In this document: positions 35,868 to 48,020 of the stretch, piece after piece
How positions within the stretch are numbered: the stretch's first letter is position 1
How the letters are laid out: every line of letters starts with the position of its first letter
Assembly (NCBI GenBank): GCA_015499995.1
Contig: JADNRV010000033.1
Location: forward strand, 1 to 64,000
Length of the DNA stretch: 64,000 bases
Origin: Flammula alnicola
Lineage: Eukaryota > Basidiomycota > Agaricomycetes > Agaricales > Strophariaceae
Direction of reading: 5' to 3'
Notes under the pieces: model-generated
Told to the model about the DNA's origin: nothing
The model's database searches: none
Seen by the model: only the letters and a program-made list of their open reading frames with translations
Position numbers and translations under genes: made by a program

Positions 35868-37435
35868 GAGTCTCGAGTGAACACTTCGAATTTTCGAGTT
35901 GGGTCGAAGTGTCACCTCGAGAGGACATCTGGGAGTTGGAAAAAACGGCATCAAAAAACGGCGATCGCAACGGCGATCGCAGCGGCGGGACGGCGGTGAC
36001 TTTCCACCCGGTCACGGGACTTGCGCGCTAGGGGGATAATCATTGATTTAATCATTGTCAAAATCTACTCATTGTCTAAACGCCTCTCCGTGAATGCTCT
36101 CGCGTTCTCTGGAATCACATCAAGATATAATTCAATGAATATGCTACTACGTAACACTGAAAAAGGGGGGAAATAGTATTAAGGAAAGGCGGGTCCTAAG
36201 GTAGAGCTGTGTGGCGACGCAAGAGTGGCTGGCCATTGCCAAATGAAGAGGGTGGAGTGATGAAGTCGGGGTGATAGTAACAGCGCCTCGACGAGGAGGT
36301 AAGGGTGGTGAGACGGCATGAAGATCCGGCTGGGACGAGCGCCTGCAGTATACAAATGCTGCTGCACCTCGGGTGGCTTTCATGATCATATCCCAGCGCC
36401 TTCGGTTTTGCTCCTGCGCCTTCGTCTCCGACCTCGCATCGAAATGGTGGTAGTGGGGCTTCTGCTTTGGGTTGCTGCTATATCTCCTGGTCGTGGACCA
36501 CTGCCGCTGTGTTTCTTCGTTGTACGTGCACTGATACCACTGCTGCCTCTTTTGCAGACTCTTGGTCGTACATGTATTGCCGCAGATTGCCGCTACCTCT
36601 CCTCAATGCAATGATGTTGCCGCCGCCGCCGCGTTCGTTGCCGAGGATAACACGGCCATCGAGGTAAATTCTGGCGGTTGTTCAGTTGGCGTTGTGTAGG
36701 TATCGCCAATGAAGAGAGGCGGGAAAATGGACCGGAGGAGAAAGGAAGCGACACGCGAGGACACATGGAGTAGGACGGGGTGCTACCTGACCGCCGGACT
36801 TTGGCGCCGTTCTGATCGCCGTGGGCCCAGCCGTGTTTTCCAACTCCCAGATTTTATCCACCTCGAGGTACTTCGCGAGGTCGGTGTTCTCCGCCACCAA
36901 AGCTCCAACCAATGAAATGAGCAGAAAATCAAGCTAGGAAAGAAATCAAACTGGCCTGATCTGAGCTCACCTCGACAGGCAAGCAACCCAAATTGGTTAG
37001 AGACGATAAACTCAGCACCTACACCGTAGAAATTGCTTGATGAAGTTATTTGCCAGTCAAATAAAAACCATTTCTCTGTATTTTTGAGGTTCTGATGAGT
37101 CCAATCTATGGGCGTCACTTTTTTCAGATATCTGAACACCCCATGTCGGTAGGACTTTGTACATGATGGCGTTAACTTTGCTGTATTACATCCCTTTGAT
37201 GAAAAGGTGGGGTAGCTTCTGCGCTAAACATGATAATCTAATTTCTTGGTTACTTCTAATGGTATCGCGCCCAGAATGGAGGCAAAAATAAAGGGAGGGG
37301 GCATAGAGCGTCGTCACTCGTGAGCGAGTCAAGTCGAACGCACAGGCAGACGCGCGGTGCCATCACGTGTCCAATTTGACATGACCTTGTCGAGGTAACC
37401 TCGAAGTCACTTCGCTCCGGCGACAAGCTACTAGC
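35868..37435. other. 1.57-kb insertion inside duplication block B
   Basis: This DNA is absent from block A, where AAGCTCCGC is followed after about 13 bp by GCCAAACGCCCAAC. Inside, an imperfect inverted repeat pairs 35915-36000 (+) with 36855-36780 (-); both arms encode similar peptides (DIWELEKTA and DKIWELENTA). The region also holds a CGATCGCAACGGCGATCGCA palindromic run. I find no transposase and no clear target-site duplication. A mobile element or a captured gene fragment is possible. Confidence 0.5.
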
Positions 37436-38479
37436 CAAACGTCCAACGTGCCAGTAACGCTCCCCGTCTTCGCCAGCTCGAGACCTGTGCAATTGCCAAT
37501 AACGACAGGACATCATACATACTTCATGAATTTCGACATCAAAATCAAACCAATCGCGCATATGTCTTGTCAGAAAGACCATTCCGTCCTACAAACGGCA
37601 GAGATCCCTGGACCCATGTACTACCCAAGTACCTGCTGTTCAACAACCTTGACCTTCATCAGGATGCCACGTTAACCCAGGCGAGTCCGAGGGTGGATCA
37701 GCTACTATTATTTGGGTCTAAGTACCTTGTTCTCGATGTTCATCTCTCTTTTATGACAATCGCCGCTGGATTCCCCCTACACCCGGCACTCAGCAGGTTG
37801 GACAGCGACGTGGTGCATCATGGTGGTGGCGTTGCTCAATGACGACCCATCGTTAAAAATATCTTATATCTGTCGCCAGTGATACCACCCAGCTATACAT
37901 ATTTAGTACCGTCAATTCAAATTTCAGTCGAAGAGTTTCTGATATTCGACCGTGGACCATAAAAGACAGTCAAGCAGTGGGGACGGACAATTATTAATCA
38001 AGATATTGGTGGGCGCTGTCGACTCGAGCGCTTAACGTATACCCATACCCGGTAATTGTAAGATTCTGCCTCCGGTTTGTATTTCAAATTGTTACCGAAG
38101 TTTGGCACCGAAGTCAACGAAGTTAAGCGGAGTTGGCTAATTATAGTGCATCAGTAAGTTCAGCAGGCTCTCCGCTCATGTGAAATTCACCTCCACGCCG
38201 CAGAAAACATTTCACATAAGTACGCCGGACATTTTTCACCCAGCGTGGTGCATTCGAAGTCCGTACATGTGTAAGTCATTTGCAATGGCTCGGTAAGCCA
38301 GGCTGACAAACCCACTGATACCTGTTGGTCACGTGGATGTTACGGATGACACGACCCACGATCGATCTGAACGACCGGCAAGCAAGTCTCCCGGTAAAAC
38401 GTCTGAGACTTCGAAGGGTTATATAAATATACACGCTTTGCAAATTCTTCTTCCGCATCACTCCACCATTTACGCTGCA

Positions 38480-40070
38480 ATGGCTCCAGTAACGAACGGT
38501 CGCATCATATTCAACTCTGTTCCAGAAGGTTAGCCTTCGTTCAGGCGTTTCAGAATCCTTTATTAATGATATTTCATCCAGGCTATCCTGAACCCGGAAA
38601 GACCACCGTGTATGACGCTTCGCAAACCATCGACCCCGATACCGTTCCTCTCAATGGCGGGTTCTTGGTTAAGACTCTCGAGCTTTCCATCGATCCGTAC
38701 ATGAGAGGGCGCATGCGCGCACCTGAGAAGAAATCGTATTCGCCACCTTTCCCCTTGGGTCAACCGTTCGTCTCCTGAAAGTTACGATGCAATGCAGTTT
38801 CATTGACTGTCGTTCGCACCAGTCTTGCTGGCCACGGTGTGGGCGTCATCGTTCGCTCGGAGAACCCTCAAATTAAACCTGGAGACCACGTCTATGGAAT
38901 ACTCGGTGAGTCAACTTCAGGCTCCTTTCTCAGTGAAGAGTAACGATCCTTATTTGTAGAACACCAACACTATAGCGTCAAGAAGGACCTCACGATGCTC
39001 CAAATATTCGAAAATCCGAACAAACTCCCTTGGTCCACGTTCGTAGGCGTTCTCGGGATGCCTGGTGTGTAGCTCGAATCTTTTCTTCCATCTGAACATA
39101 TTCTCATTGGTTCTGGATGAATAGGCCAGACTGCCTTCATGGCTTGGAAAGAGTACGCTCACGCAAAGAAGGTACGAGAGGGCTGTCCACTCGGGGTCTC
39201 GGAATATCTAAATCCTCCCAATCGCCTAGGGTGAGACTGTATTTGTTACAACTGGGGCTGGTAAGTATCTCCCTCCATATTCCTCCTTCGTCCCTGACGT
39301 TCCTCTTCAGGACCGGTGGGATCGTGCGTATTCACTCGGTGCATCAAGAACCAAACTCACGGATTTCGCAGACTTGTCATCCAACTCGCCAAACTGGACG
39401 GGCTCAAGGTTATCGCCTCCGCAGGCTCAGAAGAAAAGGTGAAATTCATGAAGGAAATCGGCGCCGACGTCGCGTTCAACTACAAAACTACGAGCACTGT
39501 GGAAGTCTTGGAAAAGGAGGGTCCGATAGACATGTCAGTATTCCCCAAACATGACGTCAGCTCCGCAGGCGGATGCTAATCATTCTCCGCGAATAGATAC
39601 TGGGACAATGTCGGAGGCGAAATTCTAGAGGCCGCGCTTGATGCTGCCAATATCAATGCAAGGTTCATCGTAAGATTGTTTTCTCAAGTATAATGTTTCA
39701 AGGAAAGGTCTCATGATGGTCATAGGAATGCGGGATGATTTCAGGATACAATACTGAACACCCGACGCCTATCAGGGTTCGTATGGTTTGTTTTCTCTAT
39801 TCAAACCTGTCTCTGACGTTCCGGCAATTCATTTAGAACCTGTTCAATGTCGTTGGAAAATCCATCAGCATCCACGGCTTCATCGTCGGCCGTCTTGTGC
39901 CAAAGTACGGCGCAGACTTCTATGCCACGATTCCTCCCAAGGTCGCCTCTGGCGAGATCAAGCATCGCGAGGACGTGTACAACGGATTGGAGAAAGTCGG
40001 AGACGTGATTCTGGCCGTGCAGAAGGGAACCAACAAGGCGAAGGCTGTAATCCACGTCGCTGATGAGTGA
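38480..40070 (+). CDS. NADPH-dependent alkenal/enone reductase (MDR superfamily)
   Basis: Zinc-independent medium-chain reductase related to 2-alkenal reductase and prostaglandin reductase. It reduces the double bond of alpha,beta-unsaturated carbonyls in the cytosol. Sequence markers in order are SVPEGYPEPGKTTVYDAS, LELSIDPYMRGRM, GHGVGVIVRSENPQIKPGDH, GVLGMPGQTAFMAW, GETVFVTTGAGPVGS (nucleotide-binding loop), LAKLDGLKVIASAGSEEKV, YWDNVGGEILEAALDAA and a C-terminal HREDVYNGLEKVGDVILAV. About eleven exons join without a frame break (for example GGATC|GTGCG...GCAG|ACTTGTC). It sits beside the duplicated SDR genes; a shared role in detoxifying lipid-peroxidation or lignin-derived carbonyls is inference. 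Confidence 0.92.
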
Positions 40071-40975
40071 ATGAACAGTCGTGGTAGTTCTAAGATAAAA
40101 AAACTGTGTACGTAGAATACAAAACTGTCTGTATAATTAGATTGCATTTTAAACGTAGACGCGTTCTTTCGAGTGTTCGCCAAGATATCAGGATCTTCAT
40201 CTATAATCTTCGTCGCGCAAAGATATGTTCCTATTTCCTCGATGCCGCTCGATGCCGCGGTTTGGGATCTTCCGTAACCGGGCTTATCGGATATTGAAAT
40301 TTGAAACACCTGTATTCGCCGTGGGGCTGCTGGAACTGACGCCATGCCGCACGGCATTCACATAGCTAAGTTCCCGGTCGGCAACACAACGATGAAAAGC
40401 AAAGATTGTCGGACTGTGAAGAACACTGACCTGGATGTAATTGGCCTCATCCTCATTTTTGTTGATCACTGCATGGACTAAGTACTCTGCAATTAATCTA
40501 TTTCAGCAGCTCGTAGTTTCATTGATATCCAACTTTCCCAAGCTATGTACTTACCAAGCGAGAGGTAGAGCAGGCGCCGCGACGATGAGTACTACTGTTA
40601 CCTATCACGTCGGAGGAGTTTTACAAATTGTTGTTCTAAGATTTCCCCATTGGACTATGTATGACTCGCTGTGATGACGGTATCCAGACGTGCCTCGACT
40701 GCGCATAAGGCTACATATCTCCCTTGGAGAGGCAATTACGGGGGAAACTGCCCTGCCTGTGCTGCGTACGGTTACCTTCAGTCAAAGTCTGCGGTTGTAA
40801 TTTCTGCGGCACTGGGGCATCGCCACTCGTGGGACTGCGCGTTTACAACCCTGGACCTGCCGCCAACACGATCAGGTCTTAAAACATTTAAAGTCTTTGA
40901 ACATCAATCTCTGAAAACAACAATTCTCCTTATAATCTCCTCCTACCTCTTCTGGTCATCAACTCGACTCGTGCC
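40071..40975. other. Intergenic between alkenal reductase and RTA1-1
   Basis: Short ORFs only. TATA-like sequence is not obvious, and nothing else is recognised. Confidence 0.45.
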
Positions 40976-42385
40976 ATGTCTGGTAACAATGGAACGGGTA
41001 CGGCCATTGAAAAACACTTCTCTCAAACCCACGTTCTGACTTGAAGCAGTTGACGATACAGCTCTATATGGCTACCTACCATCGAGAGCCGTAGCAATCG
41101 TCTTCCTCGCTTTCTTCGGCATTAGTATGCGTACGTTGTTCACGCATTCATTGGCTTTTCTTTTCTGAAAAAAAAAAAAACATATACAGTCGCTCACGCA
41201 GCCCAAGCTGTGAAATATCGATTATGGTTCATGCTCCTGACCGCCGTTCTCTGTGGAGCTCTTGAGATTTTGGGATGGTCTGGTCGTCTGTGGTCAAGCT
41301 TCTCGCCACTTGCCTCGACACCATTCCAGATCGAGTCCGTTAATATCTAATGCTATTCATTTTCACGTGTATTTAACAATTCTTCTTCCTACTAGAATCA
41401 CTTGCACCATAGTCGCGCCAACGCCTCTCCTTGCTGCCAACTTCGTGATTTTCGGTCGGATTATTAGACAGTTGGGAGCAGGGTACAGTCGGTTGAAACC
41501 ACGATTGTGTATGTTCTACCTTTTCCTATCCTTTCTCCCCTGAGATTCCGATGCCAATATTATTTTCTGCAGATACAATCATATTTACTACATGCGTAGG
41601 CGATTTTCAAGATCAGCATAATAATCTCTCTCCTGATTCATTTTTCAGGACGTCGTATCCCTTGTCGTACAAGGTCTTGGAGGAGGAATTGCCGCTACAG
41701 CCCCCGACTTGGCCGGCGCGAATCGGGTGAGTAATCCAATTCTCTCGAGTGCCCGAGACCTGTCACTAAGGTAATTTTATAGGGTGCCAATATCATGTTA
41801 GGTGGCATTGTTTTCCAACTGAGTAAGTATATTTCTCGCCAAACTTATCAATCTCATCCATTCTCAATCTATATCCTCATAATTTAAGTCGTTATCATTG
41901 TCTATGCCGTCTGTGCCATCGAATATTTTGTGCGCTACCACAAGCGAGCGCCCGTATCATCTGGGACGATAATTCGGGACGACAAAAGTGCAGGATCTAA
42001 CGATGCTGTCCGCGGAACATTTACGCCCAAGCTTAGGCTGATGAGTTATGCGCTCATCTTCAGTACTACCTGCCTCTTTATTCGGTGAGGAACACCTTTC
42101 AGTCTTCAAATTTCAGGGCTTAATTGGGTCTGAACATTATGACAGGGCGATCTACCGAATAATCGAGCTTGGAGATGGTTGGAACGGCAGAGTGATCCAT
42201 ACTCAGGTCTACTTCAGTGCGTCGCTCATAGATTTCTGACCGCCTTTCTGTCTTGACGTGAGATGTTGACAGATGTTTTGGACGGCGCCATGGTTATATT
42301 GGTCATATATACCACGAATTTCCTGCATCCAGGTGTCCTCCTCGCTCCGCCGCGAAAGGACGAGACGATGGTCCTTGGTGCTTGA
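40976..42385 (+). CDS. RTA1-family membrane protein 1
   Basis: Seven-transmembrane fungal protein of the RTA1/RSB1 (lipid-translocating exporter) family. Exons give VKYRLWFMLLTAVLCGALEI, LGWSGRLWSSFSPL, VAPTPLLAANFVIFGRIIR, DVVSLVVQGLGGGIA, GANIMLGGIVFQL, IEYFVRYHKRAP, ALIFSTTCLFIR, YRIIELGDGWNGRV and NFLHPGVLLAPPR, the usual RTA1 order. The proposed start MSGNNGTGTAIEKHF leads to a stop (TGA) near 41040, while the next in-frame coding block (DDTALYGYLPSRAV) is one base out of phase, another homopolymer-type loss. The family is linked to sterol-drug or sphingoid-base resistance; the substrate here is unknown. Confidence 0.85.
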
Positions 42386-43315
42386 TACAAAGAAATTTAG
42401 TACATGTGCGGACTCGGGAGGGCGCCTAGTCTTTGATATCACCTTCGTTATGGATTTAGCCAGCTTCAAACTTCAAAGACGGACACATGTATAGCTTAAT
42501 TTAAGACGCGAGATATGCTAAAGTATATAGAGCGTGGAAAGTTAGTAGGTATTACTTGCTAACTGGCGTCTGCCATACCTCGGAGCCTGAGGATGCGGCA
42601 GTATCACACGCACCAACAGCAGTTCCATCATTTTTTCTTGATCGGCGCCCGGCTGGAATGACTCTACGTAAGCTTGCGTGGTTATTCGGCAGGGCATCTC
42701 GGTCACAACAATTCAATGTTGCCGGGGCACCTGTTCAGTAATGCCTTTGAAGTTTGGGCCCCTCATTTGTCAATAATCTTCCATATACATATGGTACCTA
42801 ATTTTTACTGGAGCTGGGTCCTTCCAGCCGTTCACACAGCTCTTTTCTTTCTCTTGTTCACTTCGAGGGAAATATAATGGAATAGACCCTCAGTCATCAA
42901 TTGGTCATCCAGTCTCTACCTATGGATGGTTTTTTTTAGTCTTCGGTGTTCAACGTTCAACATTTATGCTTCACAGAGAACTAATAAAAGATCACCCTCG
43001 AGGCTAATCGTGGATCGTGTGCTCATCGTGCTGACTGCGCAACGGCCGGATCGACGTGTTTTGTGATGCCGGAACCGCCGGCGCGTGGGTTTTCATCCTG
43101 ATCCAGACTTATTTCCGCCCACCACAGCACAATGTGAACCTACGGGTAAAACGGCCTACTTGCATCAGTGCTATGAACTCATCCCCGAGGCGTTGTTGCC
43201 TGCCGTTGGTGCAAATATTTCCCACTTAATTCACACTCAAGTTAAAGGGGAACTTTTAGCTCTTTACCGCTCCGTGCTAAATTCGAACCCGCCAGCTTCC
43301 TCGTAGCCATACAAT
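42386..43315. other. Intergenic between RTA1 genes
   Basis: A 73-residue ORF at 43085-43306 is open but has no recognised motif. Nothing else is supported. Confidence 0.4.
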
Positions 43316-44733
43316 ATGTCGGCTTCGAATGATATCGGTATGTCGAGCAACACTATATGCAATATCCCATCTGATCAAAAATCCCTTGTACTGCCAGCGT
43401 TCATTGTGGCCCGAGCTCACCACAATTTTCATGGCTCTCCGTACCATTATATCCCCACGGAAGGTGTCGCGATAACGTTCATAACGCTGTATGCACTCTC
43501 GACCCGTAAGCTATGCCTACGTTTGTCTGAATTTCTAAAAGCCGATAATTTCTAGTTATCCATGCTGGCCAAGCGGTATTCTATCGCATGTGGTGGCTCT
43601 TACCGACAGTTTGCCTATGTGGTGTCCTCGAGGTCATTGGGTGGTCAGCAAGACTATGGTCTAGTTTTTCCCCATCGCTGTCTACGCCTTTTGAAATGCA
43701 GTGAGTTTTCCCTCCTTCAGAGATGACAACCGCTGAATGCTCTCCCAGGATCACAGCTACGATTTTAGGGCCAACACCACTCCTGGCCGCCAACTTTGTG
43801 ATATTCGGAGTGATAATTCAGCGCTTAGGAACACAGTATAGCCGTCTCAGTCCGAAGTGGTGTGAGTAATCAGCATAGTAACGTTCGGTTGATATATCCT
43901 GACTTCCAAGACAGATACTATTCTGTTCTGTACATGTGTTAGTGGATTTCGGGTAGTAAACGTTGTGAAGTCGCTCACGCAAGCATCCTGACAGGATGTC
44001 ATATCCTTAGTCGTGCAAGCTGTTGGAGGAGGAAAGGCAGCTGTTGCATCTGGGAACGGTTTAAATCCGACGCCAGTGAGTTCTACTTATTGCCAATCCC
44101 TTCTGATTCCCATTCCTGATCTAAAGGCCCTGTTTTAGGGTGGAAATATCATGCTGGGCGGTATATCTTTCCAATTGTGTAAGTTATTCTGTGACAAATT
44201 CGTCTTCTACCCCCTAATTAATTCGCTTCAGTTACAATAACCATCTACGCCATGTGTGCATCGGAATTTTACGTTCGTTATTCTCGAAATTGGCCGATAC
44301 GCAGAGCTTCGGGGGAGACGAAGGATGAGGGCTTGCGGGATGGCGAACCCATGGGTGGAAAGATATCGCTGATGAGTGCAGCTTTACTTTTCAGCACCAC
44401 ATGCCTCTTCATAAGGTAGGAGCATGTTCGATTCTTACAAGCGAAACTAATCATTCGCACAGAGCCGTGTATCGGACCATTGAGCTAAGCAATGGGTGGA
44501 ATGGAAGGATCATCAGCACCCAAGTCTTATTTAGTGAGTGACAGTGGCATGCGTTGCTAATGTTAGACGCACTGATATTCTCTGCACTAGATGTTCTTGA
44601 TGGAGGGATGGTTACTCTGGCTATGTACACCATCAACTTCGCGCATCCTGGGCTATTACTGGGTCATGGAAGTGGACTGACGAACAAATCTGCGGCAGAT
44701 ATCTCAGAAAAGGAAGCAATTGCGGCCGAGTAG
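43316..44733 (+). CDS. RTA1-family membrane protein 2
   Basis: Tandem paralogue of the gene at 40976. It starts MSASNDIGMSSNTI and runs through YHYIPTEGVAITFITLYALS, VFYRMWWLLPTVCLCGVLEV, IGWSARLWSSFSPS, LGPTPLLAANFVIFGVIIQR, DVISLVVQAVGGGKA, GGNIMLGGISFQL, ASEFYVRYSRNWPIR, ALLFSTTCLFIR, YRTIELSNGWNGRI and NFAHPGLLLGHGS. Introns are short with GT...AG ends, and the frame is intact throughout. Seven hydrophobic segments are predicted by eye. It is divergent enough from RTA1-1 (about half identical) to be an old duplication. Confidence 0.9.
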
Positions 44734-46262
44734 GGATGCATCATTCTCTGCCATAGAACGACTACAGTATATGTACACGCTGAACTGTATATTAGATATC
44801 CCCGTACGCATTTACAACTTGAACCCATGTACTTTTGGGTCCAATGTCATTCAATCGTCGAGAATTAGTTAGCTGGTGGCTCGTGTAGATTAGATTAGAT
44901 TAGATTACGATGTGGCACCCTTTAAATTGACGACGACGCGATACCGCACAGTGCTGCCTCGGCGCGTTCCCGAGCACTCGCCCTCCGACGTTCACCAGCA
45001 CCCCTCGAGAGCGGTCAGATTAGCCTGCCCCACCGGCACTTAATTTATCGCTGCCAGGCCCTTCATCTCTTGAACGTGACCAAAGATTTTGTTATACATC
45101 TCAGGTTACAGCTGTCTTTCCAGGCTCGGCCCCGTTTCATGTAATTTTAACATAGGAAAGAACTATAGTGGTATATCGTTTCAGTGGAAGAGGAGGAATA
45201 GGGTTCATCAATTGATTCTTTTAGCTTTTGCTCTACGCCCTCTGTCGTCTGTCACTGGTCATCCTGCAAGCCACGTAGGCAAGTTACATTAATGTAACTT
45301 GCCTATGTGTGCAAGTCACTTTGGCAGGGGTTCTCGCAAACTTCCGTTGACAACATCTCAGTGCAAATTCCCACCACAATGACACTGGACATGATTCGGC
45401 GCGGACGGGGCCCTCAGACGCGCTACCATCTTGAAATACTATTCTCGTTCCGAGTCGTCAGTTTTCGCTACAGTTACCTCGTATCAACGCGCTGCATAAT
45501 TCATTCACTGGTACGGTTTTACCCACTGCATTTACACTTCAACTTCTGAAAAACGGTATCATTAACAATACTTTATTATAGGATTGCTATTCTCATGGTT
45601 TAAATAGAAAAAAAGATGAACCTGTCAAATCATGTTTGACGACTCAAAGATAGGCAATTCTTCTGTAATGCCCAAGTCCGTCGTTCACTGAAAATATTCT
45701 AGACGGGATTCAAGTACGCCGGAACTTTCTCCGATAAAGTACTTCGCTGTGGAGGAAGCTGGTGGGTGCCTTGCTTTTCTCTAGCAGTAGCAGCATCAAA
45801 GCACAAGAGTCTCAAGACACAATTGAACGTATTTTTGTACGACATAGAACTCGCAAATCCTGATCGCCGTGCATAATTCTTCGAACTGAGCAAGGTTTGA
45901 CAGGGTTTAGGGAGCAGTTTATGGTCGTATCACAGTCTGAACATCTTCTATCTTTTCTTTGCGTACCCGGCCAGGTATGCTGCTCTGCATCGTCGAAAAA
46001 CTTCTCACAGATACCATGCGCCAACTGTCATATCATTACCCCATCACTGTCAGTGTGTATACGCCCGTGGTTCAGGCGAATCAGTGATCAATGGGCGTAG
46101 ATCGTTGATAACACTGGGGATTGGCGCTATTCATCTCGAATAGATTGATATTTATGGGCAGTTGATATAAAACTAGCCTTTCTCTATTCTCTCGCTACGT
46201 GGGATTCAACCTGACTTCTGCACACTCATCTCAAGTTATCGAAAAATTCGACTCATTAAACA
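44734..46262. other. Intergenic; holds a microsatellite and a hairpin
   Basis: No gene is recognised in about 1.5 kb. Four TAGAT units lie at 44886-44905, and a 38-bp near-perfect palindrome lies at 45272-45309. Confidence 0.5.
45272..45309. repeat. 38-bp near-perfect palindrome
   Basis: Two 19-bp arms meet without a loop at ACATT|AATGT. The left arm starts CACGTAGGCAAGTTACATT and the right arm is its reverse complement with one mismatch (CTATGTG for CTACGTG). No gene or element ends here that I can see. Confidence 0.85.
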
Positions 46263-47566
46263 ATGGCCTCTACACCCTATTATGGACCTGATGAACCAGC
46301 ATCAGAAATCTTTCTTGAACGCACTTTTTTGGCTGGAGATTTTATTAGCGGATTTGGATACGGTAAACTTTCGCATTTTGTGATTCGAGAAATTCAGTTC
46401 CAAGATATTAACTGGTCCAATTTATGCCCTTGCAGGTATCCAGATGGTTCTGTACACCTCTTGCGCCTTGCATCTGTGGAACACGCGCAAAATCCGGGGA
46501 AGGAATGCAATATTTCTTCTTTGTTATATAACACTCCTGTTGGTCGTGGAGACAATTTATGAGGCCGTCCAAGCTCGTACAGTGCAAGATATATACATCG
46601 ACAACCGAAATTTCCCCGGTGGACCATGGGCATACTTCCTGGCGACTCAATACCTTGCTATCAATGTTATGTTTTACGCCACTCTCTTCGTCCTTACGTT
46701 TCTTTCTGATTTACTGGTTGTGAGTCGGTCATAAAATGTTCGCGTTATGTGTTGTAACAACAACTTCCTCATTAGCTCTGGCGATGCTGGGTAATTTGGA
46801 GTGCTTCAGGAAGGGTCGTTGCAAACTGCGTTGTAGCCTTCCCGGCCATGATAATCTTGGCCTCTTTCGGTACGATATCAAGAATGCTCCTTATTCCTTG
46901 TCTAATTAACGCTACTCGATCTTATAGTTATGGGAACTCTATGGACTCTCCAATCGAGCCAGCCAGGGCTCTCCCTATACAGTGCACTACCCCTGGCCTA
47001 CGGAACCTCTTATTACGTTATCTCCCTCAGTGCCAACATCATCTTGACCATACTCATCAGCGCGAGGCTTCTTATATATCGTAGACGCCTGATTGCAACC
47101 ATGCCCAATGACGATGGAAAACATTACTTCTCTTTGGCAACCATCTTCATTGAGTCTGCGGCCCTCTATTCGGTTTTCGCGTTCATTTTCATCGTTACTT
47201 ACGCGATAAACAACCCGATTAACCAAATATTCCTGACCACTGCGTCGTTTGCTCAAGTGAGTAATTCTTCATTCATGGAGATTTGAATTGTAAATGAACA
47301 AAATTGAACCTGGGTGATAGCAAATTGCCAGCTATTTAATTATTTATAGACTCGCCGAGGGCCGTGCGTGGAATAAAGGAACAATGGCAACCGGCATGAC
47401 GCTACAGACGATGAATTTCAATAGCTCAGCGTTTCACCCAACTCAAACGACAATGACTACGACCAATCTGGAGGTCGGTGGGGAAGGAGGAATTGTTAAT
47501 TTGGTCGTCCAGTCTTCCAAAGAACCAAAGACGTCAAACCGCAGCATTTCCAGTGATGGTGATTGA
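46263..47566 (+). CDS. Agaricomycete seven-transmembrane protein of unknown function
   Basis: Six exons join in frame. Hydrophobic segments include IQMVLYTSCALHLW, NAIFLLCYITLLLVVETIY, YLAINVMFYATLFVLTFL, VVANCVVAFPAMIILASFV, SYYVISLSANIILTILISARL and IESAALYSVFAFIFIVTYAI. After the fourth helix comes the LWRCWVIW motif found in the large, mushroom-specific 7-TM families annotated only as DUF65xx-type. The cytosolic tail is Thr/Ser-rich (HPTQTTMTTTNLEVGGEGG). No ligand or signalling partner is known to me. Introns are short; one ends GATAG|CAAATTGCC near 47322. Confidence 0.75.
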
Positions 47567-47751
47567 AAGGTATGGCGGTCATTCTGTTGCAAAATTATCC
47601 CGCAGGGTTTTCTTCTTGTAGCACAACTTTATATAGTGAGAGCAAAGTAACGCAAAGTAGTCTTATCTCAATTCAAACTTGACGGGTCGAAGCAAAGTGC
47701 ACTTGGCGTTCAAAGTCTTCAGAGTGTCGGCGCAAAGTTTCCAAATCGCCC

Positions 47752-48020
47752 GAAGCACAGAGAGTATCAGAAATGACCCTCAGCGGGCTCGCTGTGCTCG
47801 TCTCGAGGTTCCATAGAGCTCCCCAAGCTGGAGTATTGTTGATCATGAGCGGGTCATTTGACGCTCTGTCGAAGAATATAGCGAGAGTAGGAGAGACAAT
47901 CATAGCCTCGAGGGCCAAGATACCAGACATGCCACTCTGAACGAAGTTCCATCCTGCGGCGTTAGCTGAGGCTGCGCCCAGGGCTAGCGAGAGCAGTAGG
48001 GCGTGTGATGATTGTAGCAT
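47752..48020 (-). pseudogene. 5' fragment of a glyoxal oxidase gene
   Basis: The minus strand from 48020 encodes [20 protein letters not shown] and continues almost identically to glyoxal oxidase 1 up to DTLCASGD, where similarity stops. Only about 90 of roughly 550 residues remain. The radical-site Cys is present, but all later ligands are gone. A TATA-box position upstream is mutated (GGTAAAAG). Confidence 0.9.

Larger units (their letters stand above)
34317..38118. repeat. Tandem duplication block B, interrupted
   Basis: Second copy of block A, in the same orientation. It runs parallel from AAATACATGGGCGGGGGTCC to about 35867 (AAGCTCCGC), then carries about 1.57 kb of foreign DNA, and resumes near 37436 at GCCAAACGTCCAACG to about 38118. 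Confidence 0.85.

Noticed and set aside
43268..43300. tRNA-like B box (GGTTCGAATTT on the minus strand)
   Set aside because: Flanking bases do not form a T-stem or acceptor stem, and no A box is present.
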